Below, one piece after another: positions 51,627 to 64,000 of a DNA stretch of 64,000 bases (position 1 is its first letter; each line of letters starts with the position of its first letter). Under the pieces are notes generated by a model, which worked only from the letters and a program-made list of their open reading frames with translations, made no database searches and was not told the DNA's origin. The translations under genes and the position numbers were made by a program. Source of the DNA: Anseranas semipalmata (Eukaryota; Chordata; Aves; Anseriformes; Anseranatidae); the NCBI GenBank assembly GCA_013399115.1, contig VXAA01003373.1, positions 126,250 to 190,249 of the forward strand. The letters are read 5' to 3'.

Positions 51627-51837
51627 GCTTAAAAAAGAGTGCCTCATTATATGTATTATTTGGATTGCATGAGATCATTGAAGGAACAGCTGTATTTCTG
51701 AAGAATAGCAGTATATTGCTGTCTTAGTCAAATTTCAGTTTAAATAATTACTTAGATCTTTTAAAAATGTTTTATTATGAGCTGGGTGTTGTTACTGTCA
51801 TTTGCTGTTATAAACTGGTACTTGGTTGTATAATGTT
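51627..51837 (+). repeat. 211 bp duplicated flank, right copy
   Basis: Identical to 51064-51274. At 51838 it continues into unique intron (AGTTTCTGAATAACTC) instead of CR1, so it looks like the uninterrupted insertion site. Confidence 0.95.
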
Positions 51838-54629
51838 AGTTTCTGAATAACTCATAATTCAGAATTTATAACTCAGAACTTCCTTCTGAACAGTTGTTAC
51901 ATTTAAATGCATAATGAATTTGTTTTTATCCTTCCTAAACAAGCTCTGTGTACCTGAAGTGCATTAATATGAAAGAATACTAAGGTCACAAAACAGACTA
52001 ATTAAAAGATAGGAAATACCAATAATAAGATTTGTAGTCTGAATTTGTCTCCCCTTGCACATGAAGCATGCAAGTATAAAACACAAGCTACTTTCTGAAA
52101 GACATCCTTATATTTAAATTAACAATATTTGATTATAATTTTACTATTGAACATTTGATTTTAACTTCAATTTTAAACGGATGGCACATAACCTACAATT
52201 TTAATTTTTCTAAATACAGAAATATTAATTTAATCTTAAACTGCTCTTTTCTTTGATATATTTAATCAGGATATGTGCTGTTTATTTTATGACATAATAA
52301 ATGTCCTTTATCCTCTTAATAGGAAACAGGAACTGAAAATAAACATAATTTAAGTTAAAAAATGTTCTTTTTGAGAATCATGTTTCAGAAGCTCACGTTC
52401 TAGGAATGTCAGAGTGTCTTCATTTATATAGTACTCTATATACTCTATATAGTACTCTAGTATCTTAAAATGATAGTGTCCACTGCATTTAATTGTGGAT
52501 TTGCTGTTCGGTAATGTATGTCATCCAGAGGATCTCAAACTAGGGACCCATGAAATGAAGAACATGTCATCAGGCATCAGAAGGATACAATCAGATTACT
52601 AGGTATGAGTGTAAAATGAATAGTACAGGAATACTGGGACAAAATCAAGAATACCTTGGCACAGAATACCAAAAGACATTATAGGTAACAATAAATCATT
52701 TTGCAAGTGCATTACAGGTAGAGGAAGGTGAAGGACAGTGTTCCACTGGGAGCAACACTCTGGAAATACTGAAGTACTGCATGGTTCTTCTGCCTCAGCT
52801 TTCACTACAAGATCACACACAGTGCAGTTCATATTGACAACAAAAGGTAACATCTAGGTATAGATTAAGAAAAGATTAGATTAAGAAAAGAATGAGAAGA
52901 AAGCAAAAAACTACTTAACCATTTTCAGAATTAATGAACCTATTTCAGAACTTCATTGGTTATCTTTGAGAACTTTGGAGAATGGATGTAGTAATGAAAA
53001 ACTTCAAAAGAGCAAACATTTCATTTTTGCATAAGATTAAGATTTTCAGTTGCTTTACTCACCTTGATTTCTCTCTGCAAACTGTAGTATGCTGTTTTTT
53101 ATATGAGCTGGAAGACCTGGAAGTTTCTTATTGTGGTCAGGTAGTCAAGGACCAGCCTTCACAGATGGATGAGAAGAGAACTCCACAGGAAGTTTTGCTC
53201 CAGTGTTTTCTAATTTGCCTCATGTGAATTTCCATCCATAACGTTCTTTCATTTAAACTGTCACATAAAGCCCAAACTACCTTAAAAATGGCAACATTGT
53301 GTGCCGTTGTAATGTCACCTTGAAGAATTAGAAACTTAAGATGGTCACAAAGATCTCTAATTTCTATCATTTGCAGTGGTAATGCACCATTATCCTTTTA
53401 GTTCTAACCCATCATGGGGACAAAGTAAGACTTCAAAAATGTCTTCTCCAGTGTACGATTTAAAAGGAAATTTCACAAATAGTTGCTGGCCAAAAGGAGT
53501 GATGAGATTCATTTTGCATGCTAAAAGAGAACATGTTTTGTATACTATAGACCCTTCAGGTTTTGATTACCCTGTCTTTTATTTCTGTTCCATCAGGTTC
53601 TTTGTTCTGACTTACTCTTTCTTGTCCTGATTTGTTCTCAGCTTGTACACTTATCTCTTGAAATTCATGTTAGGCTATTGCTTTCTCTATTCCATTTCAC
53701 TTCATCTTATCTGACTCCTAAAATTCCCAGCTACAGTTATCCTAGTAAATTAAACAATGCTAGGAAAGATTTCCAGGCCTTGCAACACAATTATCTCTAT
53801 TGATCCTGACACAGTTTTACCTCTCTTTTAGTTTGCGCTCTCTCTAACAAACCTTAGGCATAGCCTGGATACACAGGCTCATCATGGATGTGGACATCCT
53901 TGTGTGGAGGGCAAGAACATTTAACAATGCTACAGACAATTCCGTGATAACTCACAGCTGTTCAGGGAGCGCTTAGATCATGATCCCAAATGTGTTCAAT
54001 TTACTGAAATAAACTCAGTCTTTGCTCCTTAGCTAATCATTCTGCTTTCCAATGTCCTTTCCCTGATCCCTGACCTGTCCCTTCAAACCTTAATTGTTTT
54101 CTTGCCCTTGCTTTTCCACCATCTCTCATGATTTATCTAGATTCATAAGTTCTTATCTCTTTTCTTGCCCTCTGGTCCTTTATTTATCACCAGTCTAGTC
54201 CATGCTCCCTTTTCCTTCAAGTAGCCACCGTGCTGATACCCAGCAGTATAGCAGCTAACAGAAATTCCTGTTCAGCCTTTTCATCTGTAATCTGGAGCAT
54301 ACATAGTCTAGACAGAATATCTGGAGAATTAAACCGCCAAATTCTGATTACTAGCTGCACAGTGTGTGATTTTTTTTAACAACTCATGCTTTTGGCAAGT
54401 TTAGCTCTTTATTCTTTTACCCCAGGAAAAGCAAACCATTTTGACATGTAGGCAATTCTTCATTTCTCCTTCTATTTCCTTTTTCCTGTAAGTACCTTCT
54501 TCCTTCAAAGAAGAGAGAGAGAAGTTAATGTGTTAACAGATCTTCTAGAGCAATTTCAATTTGAACAGAATACTTTACTCAGACAAATGAGAGAGATTTG
54601 TATCTCAGAGATGCAAGCCACGTAAGGTG
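51838..54629. other. Intronic DNA without recognised gene
   Basis: AT-rich sequence with a small nested repeat of TATAGTACTCTA words at 52424-52460. No exon or element recognised. Confidence 0.55.
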
Positions 54630-54631
54630 AA

Positions 54632-54790
54632 ATTTATAGAAACATAGAATCATCTAGGTTGGAAAAGGCCTTCAAGATCATGAAGTCCAACAATCAACCT
54701 GACCTACTGAGTCCCATCACTAAACCAAGTCCCTTAGTGCCACAGCCACACATCTTTTAAATACCTCCATCGATGCAGACTCCACCACTT
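54632..54790 (-). mobile_element. CR1 LINE 3' fragment, short and diverged
   Basis: The + strand has AACATAGAATCATCTAGGTT, GGAAAAGGCCTTCAAGATCA, then AGTCCAACAATCAACCTGAC and ATACCTCCATCGATGCAGAC, the complement of a CR1 3' UTR and the end of ORF2. About 160 bp, truncated at both ends of the ORF side. Confidence 0.9.
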
Positions 54791-57700
54791 ACTTTTAAAT
54801 GGAACAGTCTGATATAAAACTGAATATCTGAAGAATATCTGAACTTTTAGTTCTTCGGAACAGAACAAGAAAGTTCATCAACAGTTTGTTAGATTTTGAC
54901 CTTTCAACTAGTCTCACACCTATAAGCATATGTATTATAGCTATTTCTGTTGGATGCATATGTAAAGTCTCTCTTCTTATAGAGAATGTTAATTGTATAT
55001 ATTATTTTAATTTCTAGAGTTTGCCCAAGGAACTAGACATAATTATCTTGAAGATATGCACCCTAAAACATTTAATTTCAAGTATAGTTTCTGCTGTTTG
55101 AGAGAAGTTTTTCCTTGGGGACAACTGTACACTAAAATAAAGTTACCATGGGCTTTTTTTTTGCAAAAACTTAGAAGCTAAAAGTATTACATTGCAAATA
55201 TTTTTAGATGTGATTTAAAAAAGGGAGCCATTTTCACATTATGTTAAGTAACAGATATTATTACTGGCAAGTCTCTGAGGTAATGAATTTATGATCTGGC
55301 CCAAACAGAGGTTCTTCCCACAGTTACAGAATGCATTTAGAAAGGGAGAAGAGAAAAAGAAAGAACATTTAATAAGTTTTTTTTTTTTTTTTTNTTTTTT
55401 TTTTTTTTTTTTGACATAGACAATATATATTTTTTTTTGTTTAACCAAACTGAAGTTTGGTGATAACTGAAGTTATCATCTATTTCAGTGATTTAGAAGA
55501 ATCGGCACTGAGCAGAAGATCATGTCCTTTTAGAAGCATATGGATGTTTCTGGAAGCACATGTAAGAGCTATTATATTTAACAGGAGTACTTTACCCAGG
55601 AGTTTTAGAATGTGGGATATTAAATCTGCTTCCTTTGATCAGCAATGAAAAGCACCTCAGGAAATCTTGAAAAATTTTTCATGATTGTATGTCTCAAAGT
55701 TTTCAAATCCAAAACCAAAATAGTTTTGCTAAAAATGTCAAAGAAAATGAATGGATCATACTTATTTCAAAACCAAGGCTATTTCCCTATGCTTAATCAA
55801 AACTTATATTGGAATTTAATTATATTTATGATTAGGCAGAACTGTGATCCAGTAGAGAATTCCTTTACACCCCTATATTAAAGATAATATTTTGCTAAGA
55901 TAATACTAGCTTCAATAAGCATTTCTATCACTCTTGGTTGCTTATTTGATAGATTTAAATATTTTAAACAAATTGTATTTCAGGTTTTCATTTTTAAGGA
56001 AAATTGTTCAATCTTCATCTTATAAAAAAAGTAGAGTAACAAAATACCTTTTTTTTCTTATTTGTTTTCATGTTTAATCACCCCTAAAAGTTTTATGTTA
56101 TATAGGTCCTAAACAACTTTACTTTTACATTATTTAGATAAGTATATAAAGTATGCATTCATAAAATTATATATATAGTTCAAATATATATGTATAGATT
56201 AAAAAAAAAATTGAAAAAAAAACACACACACCTTCTCTGTTAGCCTATAAAATAAAGGACGTGGATAAATAATAAATTATAATAAAATTATATAATAATT
56301 GCATAGTAGTATAATAAAAATAAAGGATGTCTCTTTTTTATGATGAAATTGTGTGCCTTTAATTATCAAGAACAATTTCTTGTATATATATAATAAAAGG
56401 AGTATATTAACTCTTTGCCAATTGCATGAAGTCAGGGTGATATCTAATTTACAAAGGAAAATGAATATTTTAAAATCTAATCACCTTCAAGAAGAGCTTG
56501 CCATCTATGAGAAATAGGCATATTACATAAATCCAGTGCTTCAATTGCTATCATTTTTTTTGAGGCTATACGTGTGAGTAAAGCTGGACAAATGCAAGAT
56601 ATAAGCTGGACAAATGCTGGACAGTGTAAGATACAATGTTCATTTTATTTTGCTTGCTTTGCTTATGGTTGTTTTGTTTGTCTTTTAAAATAGGCAGTAC
56701 TTTTGGACTTCTTTTTTATCTTCTTCTTAAACAGATACTACTCTGTTAAAGAAAGGAGTCATGGTGCCTATAATAATATGAAATGCTATATACAACATTA
56801 TATTGCCCTCTCTCTACCCCCTGAACAGGTAGAAGACAAGAGTCCTGACACACTGTGAAGGTGAACTGTATTCATTAATGTATAAACAAATGGAGTTCTA
56901 AATAATTTGCAAGGTAGAATTACATGGTGGCCAGCAGAATATTAAGTCCTATACAGCCCTGATAAGAGCTGCTCTTAAATAAAGGCAGCTGTCCGTCTTA
57001 GTGTAGTAACAGGAAAACAAGAAAATTAGACTGCCAAAAATACTGATAGTAAAGGATGTTAAAGTTTCTATGGAGAAGCAACATTACTAGGTATGAAATT
57101 AATATGATAGATGTATCTATAAAACAATCTGGTTAAAGCTGAAAAACTTGTGATGTGTTAAGATATGCATTATAAAGGCTAAGGTAGGTGGGCTTTGAGG
57201 TTCTTTTTGCGGTGTTTTTTGTTTTACATATAAGTATTATAACTTAAATAACTAAAAAACTAATTTTTGTAAATAAATTAATAAGGTAATTGCTGCATAT
57301 TATGTGAAAAAGTAAAAAGTTTTCTAATTACATAAACTAAATAATGATGCACTTACAAGTTGTATAATTAAAATTGTGTATATTACGTAGTTTTAGTAGA
57401 AACATGCTGCATCATTTCCCACTGCTTTGTCTTATTATCAATTACTCATTCTTCAATATCAGTACTGTATGAGATTTTACTACTAGTCAGTAGTGTTCTG
57501 ACTGTCTTGGGACTAACTATCCACCATAAATAAAAAGGCAAAATTAACATTGAAATTTTTGTCTTTCTGGAGTTATGAATCCCTCTGGCTTTATTATAAA
57601 ATCCTTTTTCAAAATCATGGGTTTAAACTTGGCATAGATTCACCAAGGTTAACCACAAAGGTTTTCTCACCATTTTTTTTTTTTTTTTTTTTTTTGTGGA

Positions 57701-58800
57701 AAATATGTTTGAGTAGTTAAAAAAAAATAATAAAAAAAATAATAACTTGAATACAATGTACAGGTTTAATCTACCTGCACTTTGCTGGGTTTGACTGGTT
57801 CATTCAAAACAACCAAGTGTTTAGTGTGTGATGGAACAGAACTATAACTTGGGAGGAAAAAAAGCTTTCTCATTTGGGTATCAGTTAAATGCATCATGTA
57901 AGGCAGCTCAGAAACTCTGAAGCTAACACTTAACGTACAATGATTATACAAGAAGTATGTTTCATTTTTCAAGCAGCAAGATGACTGACTGAAGAAAATC
58001 TAGGACTGAGATCCTAGTGCCCTTAGGTACATGGATATGTGTTCTTTGATCTTTTTAGAATTCAAGAGAAGCAGTAATAAAGAAGAATATTTCTTTACCT
58101 CACTTTCTTAGGTAATGATTCTTTCTTGATCTTAAAACTTGATTTTTTATTATTTTCAATTGTGCTTAAATATTTTAAATAGAACTGTAACTAGAGCTTG
58201 AGCTTCTGGTGTTTTGTTGCTGTTGGTGACTCTGGGAGCCTTTCTTTGAAGTTAGTATAGAGCCATGAAGTTGCTATAGATCTCCTCAGACTGCATCAGT
58301 CTGTCTAATTAGTATGCATTCCCAACAGTGGTAGAAGAATAGGCTGGTGCTTTCATACTGTTAATGAAACTGAAAAAGCAGAAATCATTTAACTAATAGA
58401 AACAAATTCCTTGATTTATTTATGAGTATCTGAAAAAAAAAAATAGAGTATGGATCACATGTGTAAGAGGATCAAGCCCTGCTTGGTCCTAGCTTTTAGT
58501 TAGGTTTTATTTTGGAGGTTCTTTAAGGCCTTTTAAAGGCCTTTCAAGTGTCTTCTCTGGCAGCATTATATCTAATAACACATACAGGGCAGACGGCAGG
58601 GATATAGCAAAAAAGAAACTGCCTTTTAGCACAAGGACCCTCAGGTTCCTTCAGAACAGAAGATATATAAATTAAATATCCCAGGAAAGTGGAGGGTTTT
58701 TTTTGATTAATGAAACTCAGTTGCCTGTATGAATAAAGGGTGAAAATGATACTTAGCATAGTTTTGGCACATTTAGCTCTGTCCTGTAACTTGATTACTG
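54791..58800. other. Intronic DNA without recognised gene
   Basis: Very AT-rich sequence with a 36-base T run containing one N (55377-55412), AT-only patches around 56150-56400, and a T run at 57672-57695. A small local repeat of AAGCTGGACAAATGC occurs near 56581-56617. No exon seen. Confidence 0.55.
55377..55412. repeat. Poly-T run with one unresolved base
   Basis: About 36 T with an N at 55394, a homopolymer likely to be mis-sized in the assembly. Confidence 0.95.
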
Positions 58801-58809
58801 ACTCTGGCT

Positions 58810-60850
58810 GTTCACACAGTGAGTCCTTGCAAATTGCCACTCACTTCAGATAGGAGATCAGTTGTTCCAGGAACTCTGGGATGAGTAATAAAAGGACCAG
58901 TTGAGGTAATTGGAATTGACCTGCAAGATTTTGTCAGCAATTGCATAATGCAGACTACAGAAAACTGGTAATAAGTCATGCCAGATGGTGGTATGAATAA
59001 ACATAACATCTGTATATAGAAGATCACCTGTGAGGTTCTCTTCAGGGAGCTGATACTTGTCATGAACTCATTTTCAGGAGTCATCGTCAATAAAGAGAGA
59101 ATTGCAATTACCTGCAGCAGCCTTGTTTATCAGGGTTTCTCCACTTCAGGAAGTGGAGTGCTGGTAGTGATCTGATGATCTGCAAAGTCATCATACAGAT
59201 TGTCTGTCCACGAATGCTCTGCATTGATTACATCCAAGATCATATGGACCTTTCCTCCAGTTACATTTCTTACTAGTGCTGGAGCAAATGACAAGATTCA
59301 CATTTCCATATAGTGTTCCTCCTTAAGTTCTTACCTATGCACCAGTAAAGCCTTAGTGCAACACCAAGGAGGATTTCTGGATGGAATTACCAGCTATACT
59401 GTCCATGTGTACAATGCCACAATCTTCCAAAGTCCCTCACTGTAATTGTAGGACTAAACTGTCATCCTCCTCCATCTGTGGATGTCGGCCTACTTGGAAT
59501 CAAGTGCCTTCCCACACTGAATGTCTTTCTGATCCTTAAACAACCTGTGGGCTTTCACTTAGTTCAGGTCTGTGAGAAAGATTGTCATAGACATATTCAA
59601 CTGCAGAGACTGACTGCCTCCTTAATCTTTTTTTTTTTTTTTTTTTTTTGAGCAATCCCTGCTCTGTCAGTCCTGTGTCCAGCTGGACCAGAGGTCTTCC
59701 ATTCCTGTAACTGAAAAATTAAGTCATTGCTCATTTCTGGAGTTACACAATAAAATGAATTGTTACTATTATTTCTTTTACACAGAATACTCCATTAAGG
59801 TACAACATTTACAATTATGTATAAGGAACTGGTTGTATTCTCATTCTTTTGGTACAGTTCTTGAGAATTACTTGGAAAAGAGCTCTGAACTGGATATTGT
59901 AAATTCTGAGTGTTCAGAATGATCAAGCCTGTTACGGGGATATAGCTAGTGACAGCGTCTGTTTGTACTGTGGCATAACCTGCTACTCATAAGAAGTCAG
60001 AAAGAATAAATTCAGGCCATCTTAGGGAAGCAGTAAGCGCGGAGGTGGAGAACAGTTAGACTGAGTGCATTGCAAGGTCACTATTTTACAAATCTTCCCT
60101 TGCTCTGTTCACAGTTCATCTCTGAAGAGGGCATAATCCAAGCACAGTTATACATCCATACACTGCATACATCCATACTTACTACAGCATCTGCCTGGAA
60201 GGTGAGAGGGTTCCATTGAGTGGAGCGCCATCCCTCTTTGTTGTCACCTGGTGCATGCCATGCATATGCCTAAACTGACTATGAAGTGGTCAGGCTGCTG
60301 TAACATGGGCTACCTCTTTAATGTGCTTTCTGAAGTTCCTGCAGTGGAGATGTGTACCCATACCCACGCTCCTAAGCTCATCTGGCTAGCTATGAATCCA
60401 CAGTTCCAAAAGAAAGCAGAAACTTCAGGAAAATCACAATGGCAGTTTGTGAAAGAGATCATCACCTTTCAAGTGTTTCTCTGCTCCTGAACTGTAAAAT
60501 GCACCTTCTTTTCCTTTCTATTCTGTGCCCATCACACCATGATTGTGCAAAAACGTACCCATAGAACAGGGTGCTACTGCAGTATTCACTTCTCCCAGCA
60601 GTGGAATACATCCCAAAGCAAAGCAGGCTGTAAGCAAAAATCTTTTGTTGGCAGCTGATTCCTCCATCTCTGTTACCTTTTCTTTAAATGTGGATTTGAA
60701 CTGCTCTGTGCAAGCTGCCAAATCATCACCTGAGAAGCTGAAAACCTTGTTCTGGCAGAGGTGGGTATTCCTGCTTCTGAGCCAGCTTCACACAGGTGGC
60801 AGATAAAACACTGCCCCCTTCAAACCTGCAAGCTGAACCCCTTCGTCCTT
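58810..60850 (-). pseudogene. Coding-like but broken stretch on the minus strand, unidentified
   Basis: This 2 kb is less AT-rich than its surroundings. On the minus strand it gives protein-like segments in changing frames: FSGDDLAACTEQFKSTFKEK and FLLTACFALGCIPLLGEV (60518-60745), then GTLEDCGIVHMDSIAGNS (near 59400). Further on are FAPALVRNVTGGKVHMILDV and NAEHSWTDNLYDDFADHQ (59165-59290) and LKRTSQVIFYIQMLCLF (58980-59045). Each is interrupted by stops or frameshifts and by a T run at 59629-59649. I do not recognise the family. It may be a retrocopy, a decayed retroelement or chance. No poly-A tail, splice signals or terminal repeats were identified. Confidence 0.25.
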
Positions 60851-63745
60851 GAGACATTTTTCCTTTTTTCTTCTTCTTCTTTTTTTTTTTTTTTTTCCTC
60901 CCTAGAGCTCAGGGCTTGATTATGTTTAGTGTAGTAGAAAGGTTATATCTCACTGAGATATGGATATGAAGGAATACAGGTACTAAGAGTGTTTATTGTG
61001 TGGTTTTGATTGTAGCAAAAGGACCACAAGGTCATTTGGGATAGTTCTGGAAGCCTGTGCAGTGCACTGGAAGCCAGAGGTGGTGCAGTCCTGTTCATAC
61101 TGCCTCTAGGAGGTGACCCTTGGAATAAAATCTTTCTGAAATGTACCTTGCCGTATGTTGGAACATGACTGTTTGTTTTTGTTTTTGTTTTTTTTCCTTT
61201 CCCTTCAGTTTGCTTTTGTTTTCAAATGCATGCAGTATGATGAGCAGGACTTGGTCTGGAAGCAAACCTGACTACTGAAGTCCATTGTCTAAAAAGAATT
61301 GAGAGAAACTAAATCCTTATATCTGAAATGAGCTTTTGGAAATAATTCTTGTCATCTCCTACCCAATTTGTTGCATGAGTGCAAAATTTGTGCTGTTGAA
61401 AATTTATTTAATTAGTCTTTTTTATTTGTATTTTCAAGGTAACCTTAGGATATTTTCTTTGCTTATTTGTTTTAATATGTCGACTGTATTCCTCAATTTA
61501 TATATAAAAGTGAGTTTAAAATTTCCAGATATAATGACTTCCTAATAGTTGAACTACTGGTGAAGTAATCAATATTTTGATTATGTACACAGGTGCAAAC
61601 TAGTCTTTTTTGGCAAATAATCCCAACAATGAAATAAACATTTTAACATTTTTTCTATAGTCAGTGGAAAAAAACATATTTTCAGGTGTGTTTCAGAGCA
61701 GTAACATATCTTTCTTCATTGTTTATAAAATATTTTAGGAAGATTAGACCCAGCTAAAATCATTTAGTGTTTATACTTTATTGTTTGTATGTATATCTTA
61801 CAGGTATATGTGACTAAGTTCAAATTTCTGAGGTGAGCTAAGGCACATGAATGGCAGCTGCATAAGGAGACATACAGAGTTTAGTGTCGCTCTCTAAAAA
61901 ACTGTTATTTACAAGCCAGTGAACAAGTTTTCTTTAAAAACATGACTATGATACTTCAGTTATACAAGAGGTTTTTTGTTTTTTTTTGTTTTTTTCCCTC
62001 AGTCCAGGAGGTGAAAAGGTATCATGGTATCTTTTGACTAATATGCTTCTCTGATCCTTAGCCAGACATTTGCAAGAAGATTTCCACTCAGGGGGGAATT
62101 TTAATTTGTTAATAGGATTTGCTTATCACTCTGCAATGTTGTAATTTTCTGCACCATTGAAATACAGTGGACTTTGGCAGTACATTCCAATGACCATGTG
62201 ATCAGGCCAGTTTAGTCAGCTTACTCAAAGATGTAGCAATATTAAGATGAAAATAATAGTACAGTTTGTTAAAAGAGAGATGCTGTTTTATTTATCATAA
62301 TTCTTACATTCCTGTGACAGATACATATCTTTTTTTTTTTTGCAAATGACATATTTTTCCAGCTGCAGAATTATTTATGAAAGTAGTTTTCTTACACATA
62401 CTAACTCTTAAATATAAAGTTTTTATAAAAATGGTTATTTAAAATGACAAGTTCCCATAATTTTGAAGGCATGTTTGGTAGTGATGAGCTAAAAATCCAT
62501 CATCATAACTGACAGTATATCTGAGTATCATAATCCAAAGTGATATATTTGAGTTCAGTGAATACTTTTCTGATTTTGGCTTTAATTTTTTCTGAGATTA
62601 TTTCACAAAAATGTAAATTAAAATTAAATAAACAATAATATAAAGACCCCACTGTGAAGAATGAGGAGTTAAAATAAGTTGACCTTTTCAAGAGGTGAAT
62701 TTCATCCACAGGGATTGAAAAAGAGATGTGATATCAATAGAAGAGGATGGAAATTGTTCAGGACAGGAATTTTTTTCTGTTAGGAAACAATGATTTTCTA
62801 CTGGGAAAAAAATATTTTCATAGTTAAGTGATATGTTTTAATTTGTCTTTTATTTATTGTGGCAGATACCAAATTGGCTGCCAAAAAGTCGAGTGATTCA
62901 TCAGTACCGTCAAATAGAAACATCTCTGAGTCATGCATACTTTCTGGGTTAATTTGTGTTTGGTTTTGCTTTGGCTGCTAATGTATATGATGAATAGTCT
63001 GATAATACAGAGAATGGTCAGATCCTAAGTTTTTCCTCAATTCAAATTGCACTTTCTATTTGTGTAGCAGACTACTCACTTGTGTTGTAGTATCTATTTT
63101 ATTTATTTAATTGTTTATTTGAATATCTAGAGTAAAAAATTAATAAATGGGCTGCCATTCTGAATTTTCACTGATGCAAAATGCAAAGCTGTAAGGAAAT
63201 ATACACAAAAAGCCAGAGTGCCTGTCTTCCTCACTTGCATCTGATGACCAGGGTTTGCAACAAATTGTTAATTGAAAATAAAGAAGAGTTAGATAAGGAG
63301 AAGCCTCTGCAAAGGGAATATACCGTTTGTCATATTTTCTCTTCTGGAAACAACCTCACCTTTATGAAAAGTGTAGGAGATGATACAGTGTAGAATGTAT
63401 CTTTTAAGATACTAAACTTTTAAGTCAGTATCAAGAACTTAGCATTCACTTCAGAAAACAGCTGAAGACTAAAACATGTTCTGCTACAAGGAAATTACTT
63501 TTTATTGCAAACTTCATTGGGTGCTCTTCATGGGTGGACGTAAGAGATAATTACTGCACATTATATCATTTCCAGGAGCTGACAATAACAGAGAATATGA
63601 AAATCAGAATTGGACCTAAAGAGTGTTGAAAAGAGTGTAAAGCATTTCCAGACGCTTCATTACTTGATCCCCGATGGTTCCAATGGTTCCCATACTGTGT
63701 ATTTGGGAGCAGATGGACTGAATTCATATCACCAAATATAAATGT
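60851..63745. other. Intronic DNA without recognised gene
   Basis: AT-rich sequence with T runs at 60882-60896 and 62331-62341. No exon, RNA gene or transposon recognised. Confidence 0.55.
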
Positions 63746-63754
63746 CACTTGCTG

Positions 63755-64000
63755 AGGCGATCGGCTCGGGGCAGACGTGCTCTGCAGCACACTGGGGGGA
63801 TCTCGGTGCGTGAGGGGTTTTCCTGCACCGAGGCCACTCAGGGCAGCCGAGGGGGCCGCCAGGACCCGGCAGCCCTTGAGAGAGCGGCGGCGAGGCGTGG
63901 GCGGAGCCAGGAGCCGCATCCGTTCCTCGCCTCCTGTTCAAAGGCAGCCCCTAGGGAGTGTGAGTGACCCGGAGCACGGCGAACAGGGCATGGCATGTCA
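63755..64000. promoter_or_regulatory. CpG-rich block at window edge (candidate CpG island or element end)
   Basis: Composition changes sharply at about 63750 from AT-rich intron to GC-rich DNA with about 21 CpG in roughly 245 bp by hand count. It includes a GC box, GGGCGGAGCC (63900-63909), and the run GCGGCGGCGAGGCG just before it. By composition it would qualify as a short CpG island, but it is cut by the window end. It could be an intragenic promoter or the GC-rich end of an LTR or CR1 element. Short frames on both strands here (63566-63919 minus, 63749-63967 plus) show no family features. Confidence 0.45.

Larger units (their letters stand above)
50818..64000 (+). other. KLHL1: KLHL1 downstream intron, 5' part (probable intron 3)
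   Basis: Begins with GT at 50818, phase 1. The next expected coding segment is the end of BTB plus BACK, beginning with Gly-Cys-Leu-Glu-Leu-Lys. I did not find it by eye before the window end, so the intron is at least 13.2 kb. It contains the 205-base gap, two CR1 fragments, a broken coding-like stretch and a CpG-rich block at its visible end. Confidence 0.7.

Noticed and set aside
63566..63967. Frames starting in the CpG-rich block as possible first exons
   Set aside because: No recognisable protein and no clear splice donor in frame; GC-rich DNA gives such frames by chance. The block is kept only as a composition feature.
50818..64000. Next KLHL1 exon (end of BTB and BACK)
   Set aside because: I looked for the expected Gly-Cys-Leu-Glu-Leu-Lys start after an AG acceptor and saw none. 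It should be beyond the window.
1..64000. CRISPR arrays, operons, insertion sequences or phage genes
   Set aside because: Nothing of the kind is visible. The spliced gene, CR1 and LTR content show vertebrate nuclear DNA.

Overview
This window is intronic chromosomal DNA from a bird. The evidence is several CR1 LINE fragments on both strands with the avian 3' end (GATGATCT, then TTCCAACC, then an ATTCTGTGATTCT-type tail), one avian ERV-type LTR, AT-rich sequence with long T runs, and no bacterial gene organisation. The species cannot be fixed from the sequence.

The only host gene I can support is KLHL1 (Kelch-like 1, a neuronal BTB-BACK-Kelch protein) on the + strand. Two coding exons with canonical splice sites and compatible phases are present: 34500-34682 and 50681-50817. 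Together they encode the linker before the BTB domain and the first half of that domain, ending at ...LVQFAYTG. By comparison with the vertebrate gene they are exons 2 and 3. Bases 1-34499 then read as the end of intron 1, 34683-50680 as intron 2 (about 16 kb), and 50818-64000 as the start of intron 3. I saw no exon 1 (serine-rich N terminus) or exon 4 (rest of BTB, BACK), so both should lie outside the window.

Intron 1 holds CR1 copies at 15.7, 19.1, 21.9, 24.1 and 32.7 kb, a possible tRNA-derived SINE at 21.7 kb, a roughly 100 bp TTTCTC hexanucleotide array inside a 180 bp polypyrimidine tract at 18.5 kb, a solo LTR of about 1.06 kb at 27.5-28.6 kb next to a small assembly gap, an unexplained GC-rich block at 4.2-4.8 kb, and two pairs of old dispersed direct repeats (1.5/3.3 kb and 29.0/31.1 kb). 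Intron 2 holds an old rearranged CR1 (37.2-38.2 kb, minus) and a 1.25 kb CR1 with a decayed reverse transcriptase (48.3-49.6 kb, plus). Intron 3 holds a CR1 fragment cut by a 205-base gap, with exactly the same 211 bp on both sides of the CR1 plus gap. This looks like an assembly overlap or an unresolved insertion allele. Intron 3 also has an old CR1 tail at 54.7 kb, a coding-like but broken stretch at 58.8-60.9 kb, and a CpG-rich block that starts at about 63.75 kb and runs off the window.

I found no credible new molecular system. The items most worth checking are the duplicated flanks at the 51.4 kb gap, the CpG-rich edge, the dispersed repeat pairs and the broken coding-like stretch at 58.8-60.9 kb.
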